Shown piece by piece: positions 35,502 through 44,771 of a stretch of DNA of 64,000 bases. The position numbers and the translations under genes are program-made. The notes beneath the pieces are model-generated. The model did not search any database and was not told the origin of the DNA. It saw only the letters and a program-made list of their open reading frames with translations. Each line of letters opens with the position of its first letter. Position 1 is the first letter of the stretch. Source of the stretch: Pseudahrensia aquimaris. Its GTDB lineage: Bacteria; Pseudomonadota; Alphaproteobacteria; Rhizobiales; Rhizobiaceae. The stretch is taken from positions 124,001 to 188,000 of the forward strand of contig NZ_JBHTJV010000009.1 in NCBI RefSeq assembly GCF_042676045.1. Reading direction: 5' to 3'.

Positions 35502-35613
35502 TTTGAACGTCTGTCCCAATCGGGATATTTGGCCGCATGATCGCTTCACACTCTTGGCGAACGCAAATCTTGTGCTACGCTTTGTAGGTTAGAAACCAGC
35601 AATGGAGGCCCCC

Positions 35614-35853
35614 ATGGCAAGACTTTCGACCCTTTTGACCGCAGCCGCCTTGGCAGCCGCAGCATCCAGCCCCGCATTTGCGGAAGGTTGTGGCTGGGGA
35701 AAAATGGCCAAGCACGAGCAAACAATGGCTGAGGTGAAAACCCCAGAAGCGACTGAAGAAGCTGTGACAACCTTCGATCCTGCTGAAAAGCCGGTTTTCG
35801 AGGAAGTTGCAAAGGCTGAAACAGTGACAGTTGAAGACGTACCAGCCGAATAG
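35614..35853 (+). CDS. small secreted acidic protein of unknown function
   Basis: 79-aa protein with signal peptide MARLSTLLTAAALAAAASS and cleavage near AFAEG. The mature tail of about 55 residues is rich in Glu, Thr, Val and Pro (EEAVTTFDPAEKPVFEEV) and looks disordered. It begins with two cysteine-proximal residues EGCGWGKM. I choose ATG 35614 over one 12 bases upstream because GGAGG lies 5 bases ahead of it. It is followed by a strong terminator. Similar short proteins with an EGCGW-type start occur in alphaproteobacteria, but I know no function. Confidence 0.65.
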   Translation: MARLSTLLTAAALAAAASSPAFAEGCGWGKMAKHEQTMAEVKTPEATEEAVTTFDPAEKPVFEEVAKAETVTVEDVPAE

Positions 35854-35880
35854 TTTTTGAGTATCCAGTATCGAATCAGA

Positions 35881-35908
35881 AAGGCGGCTCTTGAGCCGCC
35901 TTTTTTGT
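35881..35908 (+). terminator. intrinsic terminator between convergent genes
   Basis: AAGGCGGCT (35881-35889) pairs with AGCCGCCTT (35894-35902) around CTTG and is followed by a run of six T on the plus strand. It ends the small acidic protein gene. The hairpin may also serve lpdA from the other side, where the T-run is shorter. Confidence 0.88.
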
Positions 35909-35926
35909 GCTGACAAACCGTTGCAA

Positions 35927-37336
35927 TCACATATGGATCGGCTTGCCCTCGGTCGCCATCGCCGCCTCGCGCACAGCTTCTGACATCGTCGGGTGCGCGT
36001 GACAGGTACGCGCCAGGTCTTCTGAAGAGCCTCCAAATTCCATCAACACGCACACTTCGTGAATTAACTCACCCGCGCCTGTCGCGATGATGTGACAACC
36101 AAGAACCCGGTCGGTCTTGGCGTCAGCGAGAAATTTCACCAATCCATCGGTCTGGTTCATCGCGCGCGCGCGGCCATTGGCCGTGAAGGGAAATTCGCCA
36201 GAGACATAGTCCACGCCATCGGCTTTCAACTGCTGCTCCGTCGCGCCAACAGACGCCACCTCGGGATTGGTGTAAACCACTCCGGGAATGACGTTGTAAT
36301 TCACGTGGCCGTGTTGCCCAGCAATTGTTTCGGCAACCGCCACGCCCTCGTCTTCGGCCTTGTGCGCCAGCATGGGCCCGGCGATTACATCGCCAATGGC
36401 ATAGACATTGGGCACCGATGTACGCCAAGCGCCGTCAGTTGGAATGATGCCTCGCTCCGGCGTAATGCCGAGCGCCTCCAACCCCAAACCATCGGTATAA
36501 GGCCGACGACCTGTCGCGACGAGAACCACATCCGCCTCCACCGTCTGAGCTTCGCCACCTTTAACAGGTTCGAACGTGACCAACCCCTTTTTGCCCTTCT
36601 TCTCAACACCCGTCACTTTCGACGATAGGTTGAATTTGAAGCCCTGCTTTTTCAGAATTCTCTGGAAATTCTTGGTAATTGTCTCGTCCATACCGCCGAG
36701 AATGGTTGGAAGGAATTCGATCACAGTCACTTCGGCACCCAGCCGCGACCAGACCGAGCCCATCTCTAGCCCGATAACGCCGCCGCCGATCACGATCATG
36801 GTCTTGGGCACTTTTGGAAGGTTGATCGCTTCGGTTGAGGAAACCAGAACTTGACCGTCAAACTCCAGTTCAACGCCCGGAATCTGCGCAACATCGGAGC
36901 CGGTTGCGATGACGATGTTCTTGGCGGAAACCATCTGCTCGGCACCATCATCAGCCGTCACCTTCACGGTGTTGGCGTCAACCAGCGAACCATGACCGTG
37001 GAACGTATCAACACCGTTCTTCTTGAACAGATATTGCACCCCATCAACATTGGCCTTCACAACCCCGTCCTTATGAGCGTGCATGGCGTTTAGATCGAGC
37101 TTAACGCCGCCCGTCTTGATGCCCAGCTTCTCAAGGCCGTGCTCGGCTTCATGATACATCTCGGATGCATGCAACAGCGCCTTGGACGGAATGCAGCCGA
37201 TGTTGAGGCAAGTGCCACCAAAAGTGCTGCGCTTTTCGACCACCGCCGCTTTCAGGCCCAATTGCGCGGCCTTGATCGCGCAGACATAACCGCCGGGGCC
37301 GGAGCCAATGACAACGACGTCATAGGTGTCAGACAT
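35927..37336 (-). CDS. lpdA: dihydrolipoyl dehydrogenase (E3)
   Basis: 469-aa FAD enzyme that reoxidises dihydrolipoamide of the 2-oxoglutarate dehydrogenase complex with NAD+. The FAD-binding GSGPGGYVCAIKAAQLG is N-terminal and the redox disulfide is GGTCLNIGCIPSKAL (about 38-52). The NAD-binding VIGGGVIGLEMGSVW lies mid-sequence, and the C-terminal His-Glu pair is in CHAHPTMSEAVREA. It is the last gene of the odhA-odhB-lpdA series, separated from odhB by the small exported protein at 37361-37861. AAGGAAAATCTC precedes the ATG. Confidence 0.97.
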   Translation of the reverse strand: MSDTYDVVVIGSGPGGYVCAIKAAQLGLKAAVVEKRSTFGGTCLNIGCIPSKALLHASEMYHEAEHGLEKLGIKTGGVKLDLNAMHAHKDGVVKANVDGVQYLFKKNGVDTFHGHGSLVDANTVKVTADDGAEQMVSAKNIVIATGSDVAQIPGVELEFDGQVLVSSTEAINLPKVPKTMIVIGGGVIGLEMGSVWSRLGAEVTVIEFLPTILGGMDETITKNFQRILKKQGFKFNLSSKVTGVEKKGKKGLVTFEPVKGGEAQTVEADVVLVATGRRPYTDGLGLEALGITPERGIIPTDGAWRTSVPNVYAIGDVIAGPMLAHKAEDEGVAVAETIAGQHGHVNYNVIPGVVYTNPEVASVGATEQQLKADGVDYVSGEFPFTANGRARAMNQTDGLVKFLADAKTDRVLGCHIIATGAGELIHEVCVLMEFGGSSEDLARTCHAHPTMSEAVREAAMATEGKPIHM

Positions 37337-37360
37337 GAGATTTTCCTTTGGTGGAAGGTG

Positions 37361-37861
37361 CTATTGGCTGCACCCGATATAGCTGAATTTGTCCCAGGGC
37401 ACGACAGCGAGATTCTCGTCGGTCCAGGGCTTTGAATAACGAAGGCTGCGACCAAGGTCAGGCAGAAGCAACGCGTTGGCAGCCGGGTCAGTGTCCGGCG
37501 GGATAAGATCAACCTCACCGTCGGGATAAACGGCGTAAACGACACCTTCCCAAATCTTGCAAGCATCCAGCTCTTCCGCTATGATATCGCCACCAGGGCA
37601 TTGATATGTCATCACGCCCACGGGCCGGGATATGCCGTTGCTCCACAGAACCGACCCTTCCAGCAGCTTCTTGCCGTCTTTTAGCCCCAGCGTGAACCGG
37701 TTGCTCGCCATGCCGCGGCCTTCATCGCCCGTGCCGGAAAACGCCAAGGCATAAGCCTTGTCGGCGTCTTCATAAATTGCATCCCCCTGCAAACACTCTG
37801 CCGCCTGCGCCGACACGCCTGCACAGGCAAAAAAAGCTGCGAAGAAAGCACCGCGCATCAT
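37361..37861 (-). CDS. secreted protein of unknown function inside the odh operon
   Basis: 166-aa protein with a signal peptide (MMRGAFFAAFFACAGVSAQAAE). The mature domain contains four cysteines (ECLQGD, YQCPGG, ACKIW, GCSQ) and aromatic-rich strands, so it is probably a small periplasmic beta-domain. I do not recognise it. It begins two bases after the odhB stop and ends 24 bases before lpdA, so it must be co-transcribed with the 2-oxoglutarate dehydrogenase genes. A periplasmic protein has no obvious role in that complex. ATG 37858 is an equally good start. Confidence 0.7.
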   Translation of the reverse strand: MMRGAFFAAFFACAGVSAQAAECLQGDAIYEDADKAYALAFSGTGDEGRGMASNRFTLGLKDGKKLLEGSVLWSNGISRPVGVMTYQCPGGDIIAEELDACKIWEGVVYAVYPDGEVDLIPPDTDPAANALLLPDLGRSLRYSKPWTDENLAVVPWDKFSYIGCSQ

Positions 37862-37863
37862 GG

Positions 37864-39390
37864 CTACAGGTCGAGGACAAGCCGCTGGGGGTCTTCCAAA
37901 CTCTCTTTGATACGCACCAGGAAGGTTACAGCCTCTTTTCCGTCAACGATGCGGTGATCGTAAGACAGCGCCAGATACATCATCGGACGGATCGCGACTT
38001 CTCCGTTCACAGCAACGGGCCGCTCCTGAATCTTGTGCATGCCCAGAATACCGGACTGCGGCGAGTTCAGGATTGGTGTCGACATCAGCGAACCGTAAAC
38101 GCCCCCGTTGGAAATCGTGAACGTTCCACCCTGCATGTCCGCCATCGTCAAATCGCCATCGCGGGCAGCGCGGCCAAGGCGGCCAATTTCCTGCTCAACT
38201 TCGGCAATAGTCATTTGATCCGCATCGCGCACGACAGGAACCACAAGACCCTTGTCCGTGCCGACTGCCACGCCGATATGGGCATAATTCTTATAGATGA
38301 TATCGGTGCCGTCGATTTCGGCATTCACCGCCGGGATTTCTTTCAGCGCATGACAGACGGCTTTCGTGAAAAAGCCCATGAAGCCCAGCTTCACGCCATG
38401 CTTTTTCTCAAACAGATCTTTGTAGCTTTTGCGCAGGTCCATGACTGGACCCATATCGACCTCGTTGAAGGTCGTGAGCATGGCAGCTGTTTCCTGCGCA
38501 CCTTTAAGTCGCTTGGCGATCGTTTGGCGCAAACGTGTCATCCGCACGCGCTCTTCACGAACGGCGTCATCGTCAGATGAAGCAGGGCGCGGCGCTTGAA
38601 CGGGCGCCTCGGCTTTGGCGGCAGTGGTCTTGTCGAGTGCCTCCAGCACATCGCCCTTCAAAACCTGACCACGCTTTCCAGAGCCTGCGACGGAATCCGC
38701 ACTGATACCCTTTTCGGCCAGCATTTTCGCAGCAGCCGGAGACGGGTCCATCGATGTTGTAGCCCCGTTCGTTTTTGCAGCCGGTGCAGGAGTTGCAGTA
38801 GGCGCAGGCGCGGAAGGCGTAGCACCCTCACCAACGCTGATGCGGCCGATCACATCGCCGGGTGCGATCACGGTTCCTGTGGGAGCTAAAATCTCAGCCA
38901 AAGTTCCTGCAGCAGCGGCGGGCACATCCATAGCAGCCTTGTCGGTTTCCAATTCCACCAACGGATCATCGACAGCAAACGCCTCGCCAACACTCACATG
39001 CCATGCGCCTATTTCGGCTTCGGTAACGGACTCACCCGCCGATGGGGCAATAATGTCGATCAATTCTGCGGAAGCCATAGCGCTCGTCCCCGTCTCTTTT
39101 TCTGTTGTCTTCGTAGCAGCTTTTTCATCAACAACGGCCGCTGCCGCCGCTCCGTTTTCATTCAGTTGGGCCAATAGCGCATCGACGCCAACTGTCTCAC
39201 CTTCCTGGGCAATGATCGCTTCCAGCACACCGTCCGCCGGGGCCGGAACCTCAATGCTCACCTTGTCGGTCTCAAGTTCAACCAAAGGTTCGTCCGCTTT
39301 CACGGCATCGCCCGGTTGCTTGTTCCATTTGCCGATGGTCGCTTCCGTGACGGATTCACCAAGCGTTGGAACGCGGATATCTAAGGCCAT
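37864..39390 (-). CDS. odhB: dihydrolipoamide succinyltransferase (E2 of 2-oxoglutarate dehydrogenase), two lipoyl domains
   Basis: 508-aa E2 core enzyme that transfers succinyl to CoA. Unlike the one-lipoyl SucB of about 400 aa in many bacteria, this one has two lipoyl domains with lipoylated lysines Lys43 (ELETDKVSIEV) and Lys151 (ELETDKAAMDV). Alanine/proline linkers follow, then a peripheral-subunit-binding domain (about 217-252) and the catalytic domain ending with His479 and Asp483 in YDHRIVDGKEA. It lies 15 bases downstream of odhA and is preceded by AGGAAA. The doubled lipoyl domain is intact, so it is probably functional and not an assembly error. It also occurs in some other alphaproteobacteria. 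Confidence 0.96.
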   Translation of the reverse strand: MALDIRVPTLGESVTEATIGKWNKQPGDAVKADEPLVELETDKVSIEVPAPADGVLEAIIAQEGETVGVDALLAQLNENGAAAAAVVDEKAATKTTEKETGTSAMASAELIDIIAPSAGESVTEAEIGAWHVSVGEAFAVDDPLVELETDKAAMDVPAAAAGTLAEILAPTGTVIAPGDVIGRISVGEGATPSAPAPTATPAPAAKTNGATTSMDPSPAAAKMLAEKGISADSVAGSGKRGQVLKGDVLEALDKTTAAKAEAPVQAPRPASSDDDAVREERVRMTRLRQTIAKRLKGAQETAAMLTTFNEVDMGPVMDLRKSYKDLFEKKHGVKLGFMGFFTKAVCHALKEIPAVNAEIDGTDIIYKNYAHIGVAVGTDKGLVVPVVRDADQMTIAEVEQEIGRLGRAARDGDLTMADMQGGTFTISNGGVYGSLMSTPILNSPQSGILGMHKIQERPVAVNGEVAIRPMMYLALSYDHRIVDGKEAVTFLVRIKESLEDPQRLVLDL

Positions 39391-39405
39391 ATTATTTCCT
39401 GTCTG

Positions 39406-42378
39406 TTATCCACCAAGAGCTTCTTCAAGGAAGGCTCCGAGTTGCGCCAAATGGCGTGACATTTGACCCGTTGCCGGAGAAGCCGCCGCCGCACGGCCCG
39501 CATAACGGGGCCGCGTGTGTTTGGCGTCAATGTGTTCCAACACCCACTCTAGATAGGGTTGGATAAAAGCCCACGCACCCATATTCTTGGGTTCTTCCTG
39601 ACACCAGACAATTTCCGCATCGCCAAAACGCGACAACTCGGTAATCAGCGCCTTTGCCGGGAATGGGTAAAGCTGTTCAACCCGCAGCAGGTAAATGTCG
39701 TTGATCCCACGCTTTTCGCGCTCTTCATACAGATCGTAATAGACCTTGCCCGAGCAAAGCACCACGCGGCGAATTTTATCGTCCTTGACCAGCTTGATCG
39801 GTTGTTCGTTCAAAACTTCCGCATCGTCCCAAAGCAGGCGGTGGAAAGTGGATTTCGGGCCCAGTTCTTCCAGCGTCGAAACGCAGCGTTTGTGACGCAG
39901 CAGACTCTTCGGCGTCATCATGATGAGCGGCTTGCGGAAATCGCGCTTCATCTGGCGGCGCAGAATGTGGAAATAATTGGCTGGTGTTGTGCAATTTGCG
40001 ACCTGCATATTGTCTTCCGCACATGATTGCAGGAACCGCTCCAGCCGCGCTGAAGAATGCTCCGGCCCCTGGCCTTCATAGCCGTGGGGCAGAAGCATCA
40101 CGAGGCCGCACATGCGCAGCCACTTGTGCTCGCCCGACGAGATAAACTGATCAACCACGACCTGCGCACCGTTGGTGAAATCACCAAATTGCGCTTCCCA
40201 CAGTGTCAGCCCATTTGGCTCAGCCAGTGAGTAGCCATACTCATAGCCCAACACCGCCTCTTCCGAGAGCATGGAGTTAATGACCTCATAACCGGCAGCA
40301 TCTTTGCCCAGATTATCCAGCGGAATGTAGCGATCTTCAGTCTTTTGATCGTAAAGCACCGAGTGGCGCTGCGAGAACGTTCCGCGCTCACAGTCCTGAC
40401 CGGACAGGCGAACCTTATGGCCTTCGCTTTGCAACGTGCCGAAAGCCATAGCCTCTGCCGTCGCCCAGTCGATGCCTTCGCCAGACGAAATCATTGCGCG
40501 GCGATTGTCCATGAAACGGGCGATGGTCTTATGAACCTCGAAACCGTCAGGAACCGATGTGATGGCTTCGCCCACGCGCTTCAATTCGTCCATTGCAACA
40601 CCGGTCTGTCCGGGGCGCTTTTCTTCCGGACTGTCGGCAACCTTCAAGCCCGACCATTGCCCGTCCAACCAATCCGCATTGTTGGGCTTGTAGCTCTCCG
40701 CCGCTTCAAACTCGCCATCCAATTCAGCGCGGAAACCAGCGATCTGGCCCTGCACCTCGTCTTCGCTCAGCACGCCTTCCTTCACCAACTTCTGCCCATA
40801 CTGTGTGAGCGTGGTGGGGTGTTTTTTGATGATGTCATACATCACAGGCTGCGTGAATTTAGGCTCGTCGCCCTCGTTGTGGCCGTAACGGCGGTAGCAG
40901 AACATATCAATCACAACGGGCTTGCCGAACTGCTGACGGAATTCGATCGCCACTTTTGCAGCGTGAACCACCGCTTCCGGATCGTCTCCGTTGACGTGGA
41001 AAATCGGCGCTTCGATCATCTTCGCCACGTCCGATGGATAAGGCGAGGAGCGCGAAAAACGCGGATTCGTCGTAAATCCGATCTGGTTGTTGATGATGAA
41101 GTGGATTGACCCGCCTGTAATGTGACCCTTGAGGCCAGACAGACCAAAACACTCCGCCACAACGCCTTGCCCGGCAAAAGCCGCGTCACCGTGCAAAAGC
41201 AATGGCAGAACAACCCGGCGGTCGCGCGAACCGTCTTCGCGCTTTGGCATCAACTGGTCGCCCTTGGCGCGGGCCTTGCCCAACACGACGGGGTTCACAA
41301 TCTCCAGATGCGATGGATTTGCCGTCAACGACAGGTGAACCTTGTTGCCGTCGAAATCGCGGTCGGAGGAAGCGCCAAGGTGGTATTTAACGTCGCCCGA
41401 TCCTTCGACCTCATCAGGCTTGAAGGAACCACCCTTGAACTCATGGAAAACCGCACGGAAAGGTTTGCTCATTACGTTGGTCAGCACGTTCAAACGGCCG
41501 CGATGCGCCATACCAAAGACGATCTCTTTCAGGCCCAACTGGCCACCGCGTTTGATAATTTGCTCCAGCGCCGGAATGAGTGACTCGCCGCCATCAAGAC
41601 CAAAACGTTTCGTGCCCTTGTATTTAACATCGAGAAACCGCTCAAAGCCTTCGGCTTCAACCAGTTTGTGCAAAATCGCCTTCTTGCCGTTTTCGGTGAA
41701 CTCAATACCCTTGTTCGGGCCTTCGATACGCTCCTGAATCCAGCTTTTTTCCTGCGGGTTGGAAATGTGCATGAATTCAACGCCGAGCGTCGAGCAATAG
41801 GTTCGCTTAAGCACTTCCAGCATTTCAGGAACGGTCGCAAATTCCATGCCCAACACATTGTCGAGGAAAATCTTGCGGTCGTAATCGGCCTCGGTGAAGC
41901 CATAGGCCGAGGGGTGAAGCTCGTTGTGGTCTTCCTTGTTGCCCGCGATGCCGAGCGGATCGAGATTGGCGTGCAAATGTCCACGGAAGCGGTAAGCGCG
42001 AACCATCATGATCGCACGGATGGAGTCGCGCGTCGCCTGCTGCACTTCAAGATCGGACATACCGCCCTTGGCTGCGATCGCCGCGCTAACCTTCTTCTCA
42101 CTAACGACTTCATCATCCGCCCAATGACCGTCAAGCGCAGACGTCAACTCACCATTAGCTGGAATTGGCCAATTCTTCTGCTTCCAGGAGGCACCTTCGG
42201 CATTCTTGATGATGTCATCACCATGGTCGCCCAGATCACCAAAAAACTGCTGCCACTCCGCACTTACCGAAGACGGGTTGCGCTTGTAGTCGGCATAAAG
42301 CTCTTCGATATATCCAGCATTGCCCCCGTAAAGAAACGAGGTATTCGCAAAGGCTTCGTTTTGTTCCTGACGCGCCAT
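39406..42378 (-). CDS. odhA: 2-oxoglutarate dehydrogenase E1 component
   Basis: 990-aa thiamine-diphosphate enzyme that decarboxylates 2-oxoglutarate and succinylates the lipoyl arm of odhB. The N-terminal region FANTSFLYGGNAGYIEELYAD and the central GMAHRGRLNVLTN are typical. So are the ThDP/Mg segment HGDAAFAGQGVVAECFGLS and the C-terminal PKNMGAWAFIQPYLE. An AAAGGGA Shine-Dalgarno lies just before the ATG. It heads the odhA-odhB-unknown-lpdA run. The usual upstream neighbour sucD is displaced by the metalloprotease gene. Regulation is not evident in the 183-base gap upstream, which holds only a short palindrome CGGCCAT-C-ATGGCCG (42413-42427). Confidence 0.97.
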   Translation of the reverse strand: MARQEQNEAFANTSFLYGGNAGYIEELYADYKRNPSSVSAEWQQFFGDLGDHGDDIIKNAEGASWKQKNWPIPANGELTSALDGHWADDEVVSEKKVSAAIAAKGGMSDLEVQQATRDSIRAIMMVRAYRFRGHLHANLDPLGIAGNKEDHNELHPSAYGFTEADYDRKIFLDNVLGMEFATVPEMLEVLKRTYCSTLGVEFMHISNPQEKSWIQERIEGPNKGIEFTENGKKAILHKLVEAEGFERFLDVKYKGTKRFGLDGGESLIPALEQIIKRGGQLGLKEIVFGMAHRGRLNVLTNVMSKPFRAVFHEFKGGSFKPDEVEGSGDVKYHLGASSDRDFDGNKVHLSLTANPSHLEIVNPVVLGKARAKGDQLMPKREDGSRDRRVVLPLLLHGDAAFAGQGVVAECFGLSGLKGHITGGSIHFIINNQIGFTTNPRFSRSSPYPSDVAKMIEAPIFHVNGDDPEAVVHAAKVAIEFRQQFGKPVVIDMFCYRRYGHNEGDEPKFTQPVMYDIIKKHPTTLTQYGQKLVKEGVLSEDEVQGQIAGFRAELDGEFEAAESYKPNNADWLDGQWSGLKVADSPEEKRPGQTGVAMDELKRVGEAITSVPDGFEVHKTIARFMDNRRAMISSGEGIDWATAEAMAFGTLQSEGHKVRLSGQDCERGTFSQRHSVLYDQKTEDRYIPLDNLGKDAAGYEVINSMLSEEAVLGYEYGYSLAEPNGLTLWEAQFGDFTNGAQVVVDQFISSGEHKWLRMCGLVMLLPHGYEGQGPEHSSARLERFLQSCAEDNMQVANCTTPANYFHILRRQMKRDFRKPLIMMTPKSLLRHKRCVSTLEELGPKSTFHRLLWDDAEVLNEQPIKLVKDDKIRRVVLCSGKVYYDLYEEREKRGINDIYLLRVEQLYPFPAKALITELSRFGDAEIVWCQEEPKNMGAWAFIQPYLEWVLEHIDAKHTRPRYAGRAAAASPATGQMSRHLAQLGAFLEEALGG

Positions 42379-42561
42379 CGTCGTCCCTTTCCAGTTTTCT
42401 CACGGCCATCATGGCCGATTATCGAACAGGAGCGGCGGCAATCTGTTGCCGGTCGCTCAATATTTTGTCCATCGTCATGTCGTCGAAACGATCAGATGGC
42501 ATTTGATTGCTCGACCGGGACATCAGGTTTCAGGCGCAAGCCTTTAGAACCCTTATAAGCC

Positions 42562-44661
42562 TCAGAAGAGCGCGAAGTCACTTTCCTCCAGAGCGCCAGA
42601 GAAACCGGAGAGCAGGATCGAAAAAGACCCATTTCCGTCGATCGTCACATACCTGCCGGTCCCCGATACTGAAAACTGGTCTGTTCCGGCTAGAAAATCT
42701 TGATAGCTGGTGAAGCCAAACGCGCGCATGTCGATAATGTCTTCACCTTTGGTGAAGTCTTCGATGACGTTGGTCTCATCATTGGTCTGGAAACGGAACA
42801 CGTCATCGCCAATACCGCCATTGAGAATATTGGAGCCTATACCGCCCAGCAGCAGATCATTGCCTGCTTCGCCAAACAGCTTGTCGTCGCCGCTTTCGCC
42901 AATGAGAATGTCATTATCATTGCCGCCATACAGGTCGTCAGCACCGACGCCCCCTTTCAGACGGTCATCTCCATCATCACCATAAATATCGTCGAGACCA
43001 TCCATGCCGAACAATGAGTCGTCGCCAGAACCACCCCGAATGACATCGTCACCGTCTTCTCCATAGATCGCATCACGTCCGGTGTCGCCAAACAATGCGT
43101 CCCTGTCCGCACCGCCCTTAATCAGATCGTTGCCATCGCCGCCATAAATCGAGTCGAGACCAGCCTGACCGTAGAGTGAGTCGCCTTCCGCGCCTCCGTG
43201 GAGTTCATCGTTTCCAGCATCGCCGAAGATCGCATCGCGACCTTCATCACCGAAAAGTAGGTCACCATCATCTCCGCCGCGAATGAAATCGTTACCGCCA
43301 CCGCCTTTTACTATATCGGCGCCCTGGTGACCGTAAATTTTGTCACCCTCTTCATCACCAAAAAGATCATCGGCACCGTCTCGTCCAAGAATAACGTCGC
43401 GACCAAGCCCACCGCGGATTTCATCTGATCCAGTTCCACCATCTAGAAGGTCGTTGCCCTCGCCACCGAACAGATCATCGTTTCCACTTCCGCCGTAAAT
43501 CCTATCTCCATCCTCCTCTCCACGAAGGGCGTCATTGTCTTCACCGCCAAAAATTCTGTCTCTGCCGAGGCCACCAAATATGTTGTCGCCACCGCTGAGG
43601 CCGTACAGGGTGTCACTCCCACCAAGCCCGTGAATGGTATCGTTTCCACCATTGCCATTGAGTAGATTGGCGGCTTGGTTGCCAGAAATGGTATCGTTGC
43701 CCGACCCACCCAAGGCATTCTCGATCAAAGAGCGCGTGTCACCATTGTAAAGCAAAGCGTTGAACACGTTGCCCTCGGCATAAACAGGTGCCTCGCCGCC
43801 CGAAACGTAACCTGAATTCAACAGCACAGTCTGTCCAGCATTCGTATCCGATGACAAGCCAGGATTAAGGTCAATACGCAGATCAGTCGAATACAAGCGG
43901 AAATCGTAAGTATCAGTGCCGTTTCCATCCCAAATTGTGCGGAAAATCTTATCTTCCGTTGGGCGGAACAAATAGGTTGTGTCGCCCGCATTGGTCGTAA
44001 AGTCGGCACCATAAAGGTGCTGCAATGCGGCTATATCGATCATCATGAAGGTTTCGGCATAGCCGTCCGCACGGGCGCTCCGAATTGGAGCACCTTCGGA
44101 CATGCGATAGCTCATAACCGTATAGCTCATGTGATCGTATGCAGTCGGTGTCGTTCCAAAGTCGGTATTTTCGTGACTGTGCTCCAACCCGATCGCGTGA
44201 CCGATTTCGTGGTAGAACGTCATCTGATCGAAATTGCCCGCACTTGGCGTGTCAAAGTCGTCAGGATTAAAAAACACATCACCACCAAGAGGCGTCTCCG
44301 AAGGATTAAACGCGGTGGCGGTTGTAATCGGTTTTGAAAATATCGTGCCATCAGGCCGATACGTTTCACGAATATCTGTCTGAGCAAGCCGCAAAGTCGC
44401 ATGTGAGTCAGCGCGTTCGGTCATTTCAGCAAAACGCACCAACGTATATTCTTCGATCAGATCAAAGGTTTCGCGGACAGCATTTCGCTGCGCATTATTG
44501 AGCGGCTCAAATCCCGGCAGCGCGTGATAGTGACTGGATTCGTAGAGAGACGCATAGGCGGGAAAGGAATAAGTGATCACCGGCCCGATATAATGATCAT
44601 CGTGGAGGATGCCATTGACTGCTGGATCTCCGGTAGCGACTGTATCAACGGTTAGGGGCAT
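42562..44661 (-). CDS. serralysin-type (M10) zinc metalloprotease with RTX repeats
   Basis: 699-aa secreted protease. The catalytic domain (about 1-240) has the zinc motif HEIGHAIGLEH (151-161, His151, His155, His161, Glu152 as base) and the Met-turn VMSYR with Met183 and Tyr185. DIAALQHLYGAD (209-220) leads into the M10 C-terminal region. From about residue 315 to 640 the protein is a series of GGxGxD-type nonapeptides that fold as a calcium-binding beta-roll. The C-terminus ESDFALF fits a type I secretion signal, and there is no Sec signal peptide. No ABC exporter, membrane fusion protein or Inh-type inhibitor is nearby. The gene sits between sucD and odhA on the same strand. Confidence 0.93.
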   Translation of the reverse strand: MPLTVDTVATGDPAVNGILHDDHYIGPVITYSFPAYASLYESSHYHALPGFEPLNNAQRNAVRETFDLIEEYTLVRFAEMTERADSHATLRLAQTDIRETYRPDGTIFSKPITTATAFNPSETPLGGDVFFNPDDFDTPSAGNFDQMTFYHEIGHAIGLEHSHENTDFGTTPTAYDHMSYTVMSYRMSEGAPIRSARADGYAETFMMIDIAALQHLYGADFTTNAGDTTYLFRPTEDKIFRTIWDGNGTDTYDFRLYSTDLRIDLNPGLSSDTNAGQTVLLNSGYVSGGEAPVYAEGNVFNALLYNGDTRSLIENALGGSGNDTISGNQAANLLNGNGGNDTIHGLGGSDTLYGLSGGDNIFGGLGRDRIFGGEDNDALRGEEDGDRIYGGSGNDDLFGGEGNDLLDGGTGSDEIRGGLGRDVILGRDGADDLFGDEEGDKIYGHQGADIVKGGGGNDFIRGGDDGDLLFGDEGRDAIFGDAGNDELHGGAEGDSLYGQAGLDSIYGGDGNDLIKGGADRDALFGDTGRDAIYGEDGDDVIRGGSGDDSLFGMDGLDDIYGDDGDDRLKGGVGADDLYGGNDNDILIGESGDDKLFGEAGNDLLLGGIGSNILNGGIGDDVFRFQTNDETNVIEDFTKGEDIIDMRAFGFTSYQDFLAGTDQFSVSGTGRYVTIDGNGSFSILLSGFSGALEESDFALF

Positions 44662-44771
44662 GGACTGATTCCTCTCATAGCCAAGCGAACGAATTCGCCG
44701 CCAGAGCTAGCGCAAACGACAGATACAAACTGTGTAATTTGCCACATCACGAAACAGTCAAACCCCTTCCA

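Noticed and set aside
42413..42427. Palindrome CGGCCAT-C-ATGGCCG upstream of odhA
   Set aside because: A single short palindrome without repeats or promoter elements; not enough to call an operator.
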